In this document: positions 21,795 through 32,364 of the stretch, piece after piece
Position numbering within the stretch: the stretch's first letter is position 1
Layout: each line of letters opens with the position of its first letter
NCBI RefSeq assembly: GCF_950295315.1
Contig: NC_080164.1
Coordinates: forward strand, 62,758,042 to 62,822,041
From: Erinaceus europaeus
Taxonomy: Eukaryota > Chordata > Mammalia > Eulipotyphla > Erinaceidae
Reading direction: 5' to 3'
DNA: 64,000 bases
Program-made: the position numbers and the translations under genes
Notes under the pieces: model-generated
Database searches by the model: none
Seen by the model: the letters and a program-made list of their open reading frames with translations, nothing else
Told to the model about the DNA's origin: nothing

Positions 21795-22005
21795 GGGGCC
21801 AGGTGGTGGCGTACTGGTTGAGTGCACATGCTAAAATTCTGAAGGACCCAGGGTCAAGCCACCAGTCCCCACCTGCAAGGGGAAAGCTTTGTGAGTGGTG
21901 AAGCAGGGCTGGAGGTGTCTCTCTGTCTCTCCCTCTCTATCATCCCCTCTCTTTATTTCTGGCTTTTTCTATCCAATAAATAAATATAATTAAAAAATTA
22001 AGAGT
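21795..22005 (+). mobile_element. Main SINE, short form with AATAAA tail
   Basis: GGGGCCAGGTGGTGGCGTAC head and tail TATCCAATAAATAAATATAA. It is flanked by AACTTAATA (21786-21794 and 22006-22014). The polyadenylation hexamer in the tail is the mark of the 'T+' SINE class. Confidence 0.85.
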
Positions 22006-22023
22006 AACTTAATACATGATTTT

Positions 22024-22338
22024 ATTTATTTATTTTTGCCTCCAGGGTTACTGCTAGGTCTCAATGCCTGCACTATGAATCTTTTGCTCTGGAGGCCTCT
22101 TTTTTCCATTGTTGGTGCTGCTGCTGCTGTTGTGTTGTTATTGTTATTAGATAGGACAGAGAGAAACAGGAGAGGAAGACAGAGGGAGAGAGAAAGATAG
22201 ACATCTACAGACCTGCTACATTGCTTGTGAAGCAATCCCCTGCAAGTGGGGATCCAGGGGCTTGAACTTGTATCCTTGTACCAGTCCCTGTGTTTCACAC
22301 CATATGCACTTAACCTGGTGCACTACCATATGGCCCAC
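22024..22338 (-). mobile_element. Main SINE, reverse
   Basis: Tail side GCCTCCAGGGTTACTGCTAG, head end GTGCACTACCATATGGCCC. AATACATGATTTT at 22011-22023 and 22339-22351 forms its target-site duplication. Confidence 0.85.
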
Positions 22339-22354
22339 AATACATGATTTTTAA

Positions 22355-22615
22355 AAGGCTTATTATTATTGCCACCGGGGTTGTTTTGGACTCAGTGCTG
22401 TGACTAGGGGGCCATTTTTCCCCTTTTTTCCCCCATTTCTTTCTGTATAATTTGAAAAAATAGAAATTGAGAGGGGAAGAGGAAGACAGAGGGAGAAAGG
22501 CAGATAGACACTTGCAGACCTGCTTCACCATTCATGGGATGTGAGGGAGGGCTCAAATATGGGTCCTTCAATGTCAGCCCGTCAGCTCCTACTCTGGTGA
22601 GACCATTCCTAGCTC
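22355..22615 (-). mobile_element. Main SINE, reverse, diverged
   Basis: GCCACCGGGGTTGTTTTGGA near the tail, CACTTGCAGACCTGCTTCAC in the body, head degraded (GTCAGCTCCTACTCTGGTGA). Confidence 0.7.
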
Positions 22616-23668
22616 ATAGGACTCCTTAAGTCTGTTTCAGGCGGTGCACTTCCTCACAAAGCCACAGCACCTAGATATGGAACAGGGCCCAAGAGACAGA
22701 GCACATGTGCATAAGTATCCATAAGTGGAAAATATACACCTTAAAGCAAAAGTACACAATAGTTTGCAGTAACCCAATAAGTAGAACAAAAAATAAATAA
22801 ATAAAGTATTTAATCAGATTGTTTCTAATTAGACCTAGATACCCTCCTCACCTACTTCTTATTTCACTTCCCTCAGTCACTTCAAGGCTAATCTTGTCCG
22901 ACAAAGTAAGGACTACAAACGCTGGGTAAGGGCAAGAGACCAGCATACTTTAATGATGGTTCTTTTGATTACTAGCAGTCCACCCCATCACCTGGGACTC
23001 TAGTCAGGGAGTCCTGGGATTCCCACAGAGACATGATAGGCCTAGATCTCTAACAGATCCCTCTCTCCACTGTCACTGGTCACCTCCATCAGGAACAATA
23101 TAATGGACTCCTTTGTGGACCCCTACAGGACCTTGCCCTTAATGTGCATCAACAATGGTAGGGACTGCCCCACTCTCTGAAGGGAAGTTGGGCTAAAATA
23201 CTCTACCACTCAGGAAGATGAGTCCAGCAATGAGTGCAGTCTAGAATGTTCCTAGCTATGACCACAGAAAGCAAGCTCAGACCTACAGGGATGCAGAAGT
23301 TACACAGGCTTCTGCAAAGAATATAAGCCCCAGATCAAATTGATGGGGTTTACAGGTAACAATATTTGTATATTTTTCTCATATTTGGGAGCTAATTTCT
23401 TTCCTGGTCCAGCTTTCTAGTCCTGTTTCCAATTCTGACATCATCTCCCTAGACAGTACCTTTGGTCCACCTGCATGTTGCTGTCAGACTCGGGCAAAAA
23501 AAAAAAAAAAAAAAACTAGTAAAGTCATGGGCCCCTTGGAATATACCTAAAATAGACCTACAAGCTTTTTCCAAAATGGAGACCCCCAAGTTTCATGTTA
23601 TATTCTTGCCTTTAGGTTCCATATTATTAAACAATTTGTTTTTCTTTATATCTCAGTGCTTCTCAGAC
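22616..23668. other. Intergenic sequence, unassigned
   Basis: No gene or recognised repeat. It contains an A17-20 run at about 23497-23515 that may be the tail of an element I cannot identify. Confidence 0.4.
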
Positions 23669-24245
23669 ACCAAGTTGCAGATGCTATCATGATGCCTACC
23701 TGACTTCCCTGGGCAGACAACCTCACCAATGTACCCTGGAACCCCACCTCCCCAGATCTCTGCCCCACTAGGGAAAGATAGAAAAAGGCTGGGATTATAG
23801 ATCGACCTGCCAACACCCATGTTCAGTGGAGAAGCAATTACAGAAGCCAGACCGTCCACCTTTTGCACCTCATAGTGATCCTGTGTCCATATTCCCAGAG
23901 AGATAAAGAATAGGAAAGTTTTCAAGGCCAGGTGGTAGCGCACCTGGTTAAGTGCACACGTTACAGTGTGCAAGGTCCTGGGTTCAAGCCCCCAGTCCCC
24001 ACCTGCAGAGGGAAAGCTTCATGAGTGGTGAAGCAGGGATGCAGGTATCTCTGTGTCTCTTCCGTATCTCCCCATTCCTCTCAATTTCTGGCTGTCTCTA
24101 TCCAATAAAAATAAATTTAAAAAAAAAAAGAATAGGAAAGCTTTCAAGGAAGGGGATGGGATACGGTACTCTGGTGGTGGGAACTGTGTGAAATTGTACC
24201 CTCTTATCCTATGGTCAATGTAATTAGAGTTAAAAAGAAAAAACT
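23669..24245 (+). mobile_element. HAL1/L1-type 3' end, interrupted by a SINE
   Basis: Aligns by eye with the 3' end of the full-length element at 24667-26517: CACCAAGTTGCAGATGCTA, CCCCACTAGGGAAAGATAGA, AAGCAATTACAGAAGCCAGA, TCTGGTGGTGGGAACTGTGT. A SINE at 23927-24126 splits it. Confidence 0.75.
23927..24126 (+). mobile_element. Main SINE, short form, nested in the HAL1-type 3' end
   Basis: Head GCCAGGTGGTAGCGCACCTG, tail TATCCAATAAAAATAAATTT. The 22-base duplication beginning AAAGAATAGGAAAG (23905-23926 and 24127-24148, one mismatch) proves insertion into the older element. Confidence 0.9.
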
Positions 24246-24296
24246 GTGCATTGTAATATATGTGCTCTACTGGGTGAACCAGTTGCCTGACTCCTT

Positions 24297-24485
24297 AAAT
24301 GTTTATTTACTTGACAGGACAGAGAGAAATTGAGAGAAGAAGGAGAAATAGAGAGAAAGAGTGACACCTGCAGCACTGATTCAACACATGAAGTTACCCT
24401 GTGCAAGTGGAAACTGGTGACTTGAACCTGGATCCTTACTCATGGCAATGTGTGTTTTGAACTGGTGTGCCATCGCTCAGCCCCC
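24297..24485 (-). mobile_element. Main SINE, reverse, preceded by a SINE head remnant
   Basis: TTGACAGGACAGAGAGAAAT body and CCATCGCTCAGCCCCC head end. Just left, 24262-24292 (CTACTGGGTGAACCAGTTGC) looks like the head end of another reverse SINE whose body is missing. Confidence 0.65.
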
Positions 24486-24666
24486 TAATACATGATTTTT
24501 TTTAAGTGTCTCACAAGCCATTGGAGAAAGAGTCATTGGCAATATTCTGACTCATTTAGAAAGAAAGAAGCATAGTCCTATACAAAGTGGGTGCTCAAAT
24601 GGTGGATTGAAGAGTCAATGTGAATAACCAAAGTGTAACATCAATAGACAAAGAATTAATGGAGTG

Positions 24667-26517
24667 GAGGACTTCCGGGAGGTGTACCATGGAATAACTG
24701 GGACCAAATCACCTCTCCTCTCAAAACAACAAATAAGTACAATGAGAGACCCAACTGAAGTCATAATCTACAACTGAAAGTTCTGCAGCCTCCTGTGGGG
24801 TGCTCGTGTGCAGTTGGAGCGGAAAGGGGTGTGGTGTGGGTTGAAGAACAAAGTCAAATCAGCTTTGAGCGATGGAGCTGAGCCGCGCCATCTTGGTGAT
24901 TTCACTTTAAGCACAGCAAGCAACATTGTTCCTAGAACCAGTAGAAAAAAGACAGGAGCTTAAAACCTCTCAGTCTTTGACTTGGGAGCTTTAGCCTTCT
25001 GAATTCAAGGTAAAGACACAACATAAAACGGCATTTGTGACTGCAAGACAGCCTAAAACAACCACCTCCCTCTCACACACACACACCGGCCCACACGCAG
25101 CAAATCATACAAGCAAGAAAAACCTAGCGATCACAACAGCACCACCTGCTGGCAATCAATAACCAGCACAAAAATGCGCAAACAGAGAAACGGAACTAAA
25201 CAGCCAACTATGCTGTATCAGCCAGACAGAAATGAAACAGGAAATTCATGGAATTACAGATTCAGAGAGACTCTCTGAGATGGACTACACAGAGCTCATT
25301 ATAAGGGCTATCCCAAGAATTTAAGCAAGAATTAAAAGTGCATGTTACTATGGAATTAAATGCATGAGAGATGAACTTATAACAGACATTAGTAAGTTCT
25401 TGAAAGAACTTCAGTCAGAACTCCAGGGAGTAAAAGACACCCTAACTGCAATCTCTGCCCAGATAGAAGGCTTAGCAAATAGATCCACACATTCAGAAGA
25501 AATAATCTTCAGTCCAGAAGATACAGTTGGACCACTCTTTCAATTCAAAGATGAGGGAGAGGAATGGTTTAGAAAGACTGAAGCAACTCTGTGAAATTGC
25601 AGACTCCATCAAAAGATCTAATATAAGAGTGATACCTATATCTGCAGAGAAGGACAAGGCCAAAGACCCAGAGTCCATTGTCAGAGCAATTTTAGCTGAG
25701 AACTTCCCTCACTTTGGAAGCCATCAGAACATTCTCATCGAAGAGGCAGAATGATCACCCAGATTTATAAATACAAAAAGACCAATGCCAAGGCACATTA
25801 TTGTAAAACTATCAAAAGAGAATGATAAGGAAAAAAATTTTCTGGCTGCTAGGGAAAGGAAAGAAGTTACATACAAAGGCAGAGCTATAATACTTTCATC
25901 AGATTTCTCTTTACTAACTCTAGAAGCCAGGAGAGAGCAGAATGACATATTCAGAGTTCTAAAGAAGAGGGAATTCCAGCCATGAATATTGTATCCTGCA
26001 AAATTACCCTTCAAATATGAGGGAGAAATAAAGGTTTTTCTCAAATATTCAAGAACTAAAGGAATTTGCCACAATCAACCCCACCTTAGAAGAACTATTG
26101 AACCAAGTCCCACAAGAAAGGAGGAAGCTAAAAAATACATGTCCCAAATACCAAGTTGCAGATGCTACCACGATGTTATCCTGACTCACCCTAGCAAACA
26201 ACTCCACCAGTGTAGCCTGGAACTCCACCTCTCCAGAACTCTGCCCCAATAGGGAAAGATAGGGACAGGCTGAGAGTATGGATCAACCTATCAATGCCCA
26301 TGTCCATAGGAAAAGCAAATACAGAAGCCAGACCTCCCACCTTCTGCACCCCATAATGGCCCTGGGTCCATGCTCCCAGGGAGATGAAGAATAGGGAAGC
26401 TTCCAATGGATGGGATGGGATGCAGAACTCTGGTGGTGATAATTGTGTGGAATTTCACCCCTCTTATTCTATGGTTTTGTCCATACTTTCTATTTTACAA
26501 ATAAAATTTAAAAAAAA
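24667..26517 (+). mobile_element. Full-length HAL1-type (half-L1) non-LTR retrotransposon
   Basis: A 1.85-kb element flanked by 19-base duplications (ACAAAGAATTAATGGAGTG at 24648-24666; the same with one change at 26518-26536). It has a 5' UTR of about 0.5 kb (GAGGACTTCCGGGAGGTGTA start), an ORF1-like region, then directly a 3' UTR ending in AATAAAATTT and poly(A). No ORF2 (endonuclease/reverse transcriptase) sequence lies between ORF1 and the 3' UTR. Because both ends and the duplication are intact, this is the element's true structure and not a later deletion. Half-L1s depend on L1 machinery in trans. Confidence 0.85.
25174..26140 (+). pseudogene. Degenerate L1 ORF1p-like coding region of the HAL1 element
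   Basis: Three frames together show ORF1p features. First comes a coiled-coil-like stretch (SKFLKELQSELQGVKDTLTA). Then come RRM-like and C-terminal-domain motifs: RAILAENFPHFG, PRHIIVKLSK, RKEVTYKGRAIILSSDFS, LEARREQNDIFRVLKK and LYPAKLPFKYEGEIKVF. Stop codons and small frameshifts break it (around 25594, 25754 and 25985), so no functional protein is made. ORF1p is the RNA-binding chaperone of L1 particles. Confidence 0.8.
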
Positions 26518-26824
26518 ACAAAGAAATAATGGAGTGAAATACCTTTGAGACTCAGATAAAGCTTCAAAGTATATACCATAATTGTCACTAAAAAGGGGGT
26601 AGCTTGATTATGTCCAAAGCAAACCTATCAGTTTCAAGTAGCATGACAGAATCAAAAGTCTAAAATTTCAATCAGTAGTATTATACAAGGAATTTGTACT
26701 AAGAAATAGAGGATTATGAGCAGTTTTGCAAGAGTAAGACAAAGGAAATGACCAAAATTATTACTAGAAAAATGAAAATTACTGTAAGATACCTGAACAA
26801 CTGTTTCACAAAAAAAGACAAGTC

Positions 26825-27205
26825 ATATAGAAGTGCCTGAAATGTTTAACACTACTAATCATTAGAAAATGCAAAATGAAAAAGTGAGATAGCACCTTGT
26901 GCCCGTTAGCATAGTTCGATCAGGAAAATAGAAAACTATAGGTGTTGTAAGGATATGAGGAAATTGGAAGGCTTGCATACTGTTGGTTAGAATACAAAAT
27001 AATACAACCACTATGGGAAATATTACAGTTGTTTCCAAAAATTTAAGCATATCCAATTCCAAGCAGATACCCAAAATAAATGAAAGCAGAATCTCAAAAG
27101 AAATTCTTGTAAACCATGTTCTTAGCAACTTTATCCCTGATGTCAAAAGGTGAAAGCAAGCCAAGTATCCATTAATGGATGGATGAATGAAGAAATACGA
27201 AATTA
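26825..27205 (+). mobile_element. Old LINE-1 fragment (ORF2 3' part)
   Basis: Order of motifs as in L1 ORF2: CAAAATGAAAAAGTGAGATA, GGCTTGCATACTGTTGGTTA, ACCACTATGGGAAATATTAC, AAGTATCCATTAATGGATGG. Strongly diverged; no frame remains open. Confidence 0.6.
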
Positions 27206-27211
27206 AGTCAC

Positions 27212-27410
27212 CTTGATTCTATAACCACAAGGAGATGAATTCTGCCAACAACCTGAGGTTACTTGGAAACAGATCTGATGAGACTATAGACTGGGCCAAC
27301 ACCTTGACTACAGCCTGAGCAGAGGTCTCAGCTGAGCTGTGTCCACAAAAAGAGAGGGGGAAAGTGTTAAACCACTAAGTCTGGTAACTGGTTACACAGT
27401 AGTATCTGAT
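27212..27410 (+). repeat. MLT1-like MaLR LTR fragment
   Basis: TAACCACAAGGAGATGAATT, CTGCCAACAACCTGAGG, GGGCCAACACCTTGACTACA, AGCAGAGGTCTCAGCTGAGC and AAACCACTAAGTCTGG follow the order of MLT1-type LTRs as I recall it. It separates two stretches of old L1. Confidence 0.5.
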
Positions 27411-27414
27411 AGAT

Positions 27415-27670
27415 GGGCCACATGAAGCTGAATACAGGGTGATGTGGGGGTGATGGTAAGAACTACTTATTGGGAAGGTAACCAGAACAGTTAATATGGG
27501 GATACTTGAGTCAGTAGAACATATTCTGTACAACCCTGTGGTTCCACTTCCAGGTCTAAAAACAAAAGAAATTAACACAGGTCCACAGGATATGTGTGTC
27601 AGGATATTCACTGTAGGTCTTAGTAGTGGACTGGGAAGTAAAAGTAGTTGGAAGCACCCCCAGTGTCAGG
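27415..27670 (+). mobile_element. Old LINE-1 fragment, possible continuation of 26825-27205
   Basis: CAACCCTGTGGTTCCACTTC and AGGATATTCACTGTAGG resemble the end of L1 ORF2 in a diverged copy. Moderate to weak call. Confidence 0.4.
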
Positions 27671-27729
27671 GAAAGTAGAAAGAAAAGTAGAAATGATCCA
27701 CACCATAGAGAATAAGTAAGTAGCTAAGG

Positions 27730-28640
27730 GAGATGAAATACACATCAAAAGCAAACTACACAAGGATAACCAGGCAACCCATAAGTGGGCAAAGATATTT
27801 GCATATCATACATAGGACAAGCAACTGATATCAAACATTTATAAAGACTTGATACAGCTCAACAAAAAAAAAAGTGGGCAAAGGAACTAAATAGTTTTCT
27901 AAAGAGGCCCACAGACATTTGAAAAATGCTCCACTTATTAGAAAAATCTACATTAGGACTACACTGAGATTGTCTCACACTCGTGAGAATGGCCTATATC
28001 AACAAACAGGAAATGACAGGTGTTGGAGAGGTCGAGGGAAAAAAAGCTGTGCTACACATTGCTGGTGGGAACGGAAGCAGCCCCTTTGGAGACCGTATGG
28101 AGAGTTCTTAAACATATAAAAATGGAACTACCTTATAATCCAGCAATACCGCTTTTAGACATTTATCCAGTGGATATTCAAGCACAAATTGAAGGAACAT
28201 ATACTTCTATGTTTATAGCTGTATTAACCAAAGAGTGCAAACAGCCTAAATGCCCATCAACAGATAACTGGCTAAAGAAGCTATGGAATATACATTTCAT
28301 GGAATACTACTCTGCAATCCAAAAAGATGATACTGTGTTCTTTGGAATGAAATGGATGGAACTGAAGGTGGTTATGCTTAATAAAATAAGTAAAGAGATG
28401 AAAGACAACTACTAGATGGTTTACTCGTACATGGAATCTAGAGATTGACTACACATGAACATGGAGGGGGGAACAGAAGCCAACAAACTGTTTCTAAGAC
28501 TTGTGAGAACCATGGTGGTTATCTTTAGGAGGTGGAAGGGTGGCGACACAGCCCCTTGGTGGTGAATTTGATAGGGAACTATATCCTGTAATCTTACAAT
28601 CATGTATCTCACTATTAGTCAAAAAATGAAACAAAATTAA
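27730..28640 (+). mobile_element. 5'-truncated LINE-1 with ORF2 C-terminus
   Basis: Encodes the characteristic tail of L1 ORF2p: LPYNPAIPLLDIYP, STDNWLKKLWNIHFMEYYSA, FFGMKWMELKVVMLNKISKE. The last part stays open at 28020-28415, then comes a 3' UTR with GGTGGAAGGGTGGCGACACA. Reverse-transcriptase and endonuclease domains are absent, so it cannot move itself. Confidence 0.8.
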
Positions 28641-28864
28641 AGATACACATGTACGCTCAATTTGTAATCTTACTTATTAAAAGTGTATCTTATCTAGTAA
28701 ATGCTATATTAGTGTTCACATTGAGATTAGTCAAACTACACCCCTTTTGGAATTTAGCAATATGAATAAAATTGTGCCTAAATAAATATTTTAAAAATTC
28801 TGCCTACTAGAGACTTAGACCCAGGTCCATGTTAGAAATGAATTTATGTTAGAAATGAATTTTA

Positions 28865-29200
28865 TTTGTAAACAACAGAAAGTCACACTCAAAATGTTCT
28901 TTTAAAACAGAATTTATTGATTCAACTGAAAAGTTCGAAGTAAGTTTCATGTATAGGTGGATTCAGATGTTCAAATTATGACATTATTGTTGATGTCTTC
29001 AGAATCTGCTTTCTTCTGGCTTGTTTCCATTCTTATATTTATCCCCTTGAGTGACAGAGATAGTCCCAAGTCATGCCAGATGTATACTCTCCAAATAACA
29101 AACTCAGAGGAGTCCCTTTCCCAGACGATAAACAAAAGGCCCAGTTCTGACCCTCTTTCACCCAGAAAGTGTCACATAGCCAGGGCTGAATGAATCTCTA
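28865..29200 (+). repeat. Ancient interspersed repeat, family unassigned (copy A)
   Basis: GTAAACAACAGAAAGTCACACTC, then AATTTATTGATTCAACTGAA and CTTGTTTCCATTC, in an order I associate with one old mammalian repeat. The stretch 30175-30660 seems to be the same family. Confidence 0.35.
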
Positions 29201-30170
29201 TGGCTCTGATAGTCACACATGGGATTCCCACCTGAGGGTTCTGGCACAGAAATGGTGCAAGCAAAAGCTCAGTGACATGAAGCTGGAACGGCAGAACATT
29301 TAGTTGCTGCCTCAGGCAGAAATCCTAGGGACAGCAGGCACCATCAGAGTCAGGGGGCAGAGGAATAATCTGATCAAATCTGTAATCTGCAGGCCTCATT
29401 TGGCAGCCAGTAGTGGGGAGCCTGGGGAAAGAAAGTATTCAGGCCCTCTAGCATTTCTTCCAAGAAAGAGTGCCACAAGAAATGCCTCCCTCGAGGCCCT
29501 TCTCCCCACCAGAGTCTCTTTCCCAGAGAGTTAAGAGACCAGCATGCTCAGAGTGTTCTCAACATAAATTGCTGGGCAGAGGGCCCTCTTGGGGTCCTGG
29601 GTCATTGCAAGAGAGAGCCCATGTGGAAGAAAATCTATATAATCAGTTGCCAGGAAAGTACTTAGCTGGGCTATTCATCCAGCACCAGGCAAGCTGTGGA
29701 GACGGAATAGTGACACTCCTTTTACAGAAACCCTTCTGGGTCAGCCCCAGGACCTGGGGATGCTCCAGCAATTAGCCACCAGACTTTCTACTCCCACCCA
29801 ATCCATAGGTAGCTGTTGGATAACTACTGGCATTTGGGGGAGGGGTAGAGGGTGGTGCTGAACTGGATGGAACCCTGTTCAGGAGCTTGAGGGGGTCCTG
29901 AGGGTTGGGAATAACCTTCCTTTATGCAGCCTCCACGACGTCCCCCTCCTAACCATTCCACCCTGCTTGCCTGGGGTTTTGAGCAAAGTTGTTGGCCTGT
30001 TTGTGACAGTGGTGGGCAGTGAAGTTATGTAATGAGCTGCACGAGGCTGAGCTCTAGCTGTAGGGGCAGAGAACATGTAGCTCTGCTCCTCCCACCTGCA
30101 GTGGGGCTGCTTGGTGCTGGCCTGCACCAGCCACTGGCAAGGTAAATCAAACCAAAGAGAACCATGTAGA
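29201..30170. other. Unique intergenic sequence
   Basis: Nearly 1 kb free of recognisable repeats. No exon-like frame with splice sites was convincing on either strand. Confidence 0.45.
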
Positions 30171-30174
30171 TTAG

Positions 30175-30660
30175 CTGGAGTGCTTTCAGTTGCAAGAAAC
30201 AGGAGGCCTAGCTCAAAGGGAGCTAAATAAAAAGGGAGACTGGTCTCCTTCGCAAAGAAGCCCTGAGGTAGGACAGCCCAGGACTGGCTAGGTCAGTGCT
30301 GCAGCGAAAACACAAGCATCCGGGTTCCTCTGACGGTCCAGGCTGCCCTTCTGAGTGGGCTAGCTCTGTTCTCAGACCACCTCTCTTACGATCCTACTTT
30401 CAGGCATCACATTCAAGCTTGATAGTGCCCAGCAAAAGGGCCCTCTTCTTCCTGTCTATGTCTGACAAGAGAAGGTGCTTATTCCAGAATCCCTAGCAAC
30501 TTTTCTGTCCCATCTCACTGACCAGAACTGCACCCTGAACCCCTTCCTGGTCAGTCTCCAGCAGAGGACACAGGAAAACCATCACTGGCATAAAGGACTA
30601 GTTACCCCAATGGCACAGAATTCTGAAACTCCAGCAGATGCTCCCAGCAAGTGCTACATT
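30175..30660 (+). repeat. Ancient interspersed repeat, family unassigned (copy B)
   Basis: AGTTGCAAGAAACAGGAGGC, CTAGCTCAAAGGGAGCTAAA and CCTAGCAACTTTTC match, loosely, the same old family as 28865-29200. Confidence 0.35.
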
Positions 30661-30689
30661 CAGGCATAGAGGTTCTTCCCACTGAGATC

Positions 30690-30775
30690 AGTGGAGAGAG
30701 AACTGAAGTTCTAATCTTAATTTTTGTCATTATCAGACCTTGGGCAAGTCAAGTATCTCTGTCAGCAACCCATCT
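30690..30775 (+). repeat. MIR-like SINE fragment
   Basis: CAGACCTTGGGCAAGTCAAG is the classic MIR core motif. Only a short part is recognisable. Confidence 0.45.
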
Positions 30776-30899
30776 GGCAGACACTCTCTCTGCACATCTT
30801 GCCAATACAGCCCTGATTTGGCCTGGTGGCAACATGCCCTGTCTGGAGAGCATGACTGTGTGACAGTTGTAGCAGCACCCTTGCCCCTCCTATGCGCCT

Positions 30900-31005
30900 C
30901 TCTCTCACTCTCACTTGCTTTCTCACTTGCGCTCTCTCGCTCTCTCTCTTTCTCTGTCTCTCTCTCTCCCTCCCTCCCTCCCTCCCTCCCTCCTTCCTTT
31001 TCTTA
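30900..31005. repeat. Polypyrimidine CT/CCCT simple repeat
   Basis: CTCTCGCTCTCTCTCTTTCTC passing into (CCCT)n. Confidence 0.9.
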
Positions 31006-31078
31006 CCCTCCATCTTAAAAAAAGTAAAAAAAGAGTCTACCAGGAGTGAAGTGATCATGCTATGTAAATATGTTCCTG

Positions 31079-31333
31079 GGGGTGCCGGGCCATGGTGCAC
31101 CTGGTTAAGCTCAAGGACCAAAACAAAGATCCGGGTTCAAACCCCCAGCTCCCCATATGCAGGGGGGATACTTCACAAGTGGTGAAGCAGATCTGAAGGT
31201 GTCTCTCTCCTTCTCTAACTCTCCCCCCCCAAGTTTCTCTCTGTCCTAGCCAATAAAATGGAAAAAATGGCCAGCTGGAGCAGTGGATTTGTAGTGCGTG
31301 CACCAAGCCCCAGCGAGAACCCTGGTGGCAAAA
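31079..31333 (+). mobile_element. Main SINE, forward, intermediate length
   Basis: Head GGTGCCGGGCCATGGTGCAC, B-box GGTTCAAACCCC, 3' module CTGGAGCAGTGGATTTGTAG. It lacks the AAC-rich stretch. Confidence 0.8.
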
Positions 31334-31699
31334 AATTGAATAGTCATGTAACCTATTCCAAGGTAATGTGAAGTAAGGGGGGGTTCTGCTTTTCCATCTG
31401 GGAGAGTTTGCTTTACAAATAAGACCCTCTCTCAGTCTCTCCTTTCCAGACTTATTGACCATTAGATGAGGGTGTGATATGTGAACCCATGGTGGCTATT
31501 TTACAACAGTGAGGAAAATACCAAAAACATTTTGGACTCAGCAAACTCCATGCTTTGACTTTACTGAGCTGCAAAACGGAGCTGGGACCTGGGTTTGTTG
31601 TGAGAATATAATAGACTGTTCTGTAAAGCTTCCATTCGTTGACGTTACTTATAATCATATTAATATATATCTTGACACAAAACTTTATCAATAGAGTAT

Positions 31700-31985
31700 T
31701 TTTTTCCTCCAGGGTTATTGCTGGGGCTCAGTACTGGCACTAGGAATCCAATGCTCCTGGAGGCCATTTTCTCCATTTTGTTGTTGTTGTTGGATAGGAG
31801 AGAGAAACTGAGAGAGGAGGGGAAGATGGAGTGGAAGGGTGGAATAGACACCTGCAGACATGCTTTATCACTTGTGAAGCAAACCCCCTGCAGGTGGGGA
31901 GCCAGGGGCTTGAACTAGGATCTTTACACAGGTCTTTGCACTTCACACCATGTGCGCTTAATCCAATACAGCTACCACCTGGTGC
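31700..31985 (-). mobile_element. Main SINE, reverse
   Basis: Tail side CCTCCAGGGTTATTGCTGGG, then GTTGTTGTTGTTGGATAGGA, head end ACAGCTACCACCTGGTGCCC. Confidence 0.85.
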
Positions 31986-32001
31986 CCTCAGTACAATTTT
32001 T

Positions 32002-32335
32002 TAATTTTTTATGGGGGCTCAGTGCCTGCACCATTAATCCACTGCTCCTGGAAGCCATCTTTTCCCCCCTTTTGTTGCCCTTGTTGTTGTAGCCTTGTTG
32101 TAGTTATTATTGTTATTGTTGATGTCGTTCGTTGTCCGATAAGACAGAGAGAAATGGAGAGAGGAGGGGAAGACAGAGGGGGGAGAGAAAGATAGACACC
32201 TGCAGACCTGCTTCACCACCTGTGAAGCGACTACCCTGCAGGTAGGGAGCCGGGGGCTCAAACCCGGATCCTTAGGCCGGTCCTTGCGCTTTGCGCCACA
32301 TGCACTTAACCCGCTGCAGCTACCACCCAACCCCC
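32002..32335 (-). mobile_element. Main SINE, reverse, arm 1 of an inverted pair
   Basis: Long form with clear B-box complement GGCTCAAACCCGGATCC. Flanked by near-identical CTCAGTACAATTTTT / CTCAATACAATTTTT. Confidence 0.88.
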
Positions 32336-32364
32336 TCAATACAATTTTTAAAAATGGTGTATTG

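Noticed and set aside
28020..28415. Open 131-codon frame that could be taken for a host gene
   Set aside because: The sequence is the C-terminal tail of L1 ORF2p (IPLLDIYP, DNWLKKLWNIHFMEYYSA).
30762..31121. Reverse frame with an Arg/Glu-rich stretch resembling a nuclear low-complexity domain
   Set aside because: It is the complement of the CT-rich simple repeat at 30900-31005.
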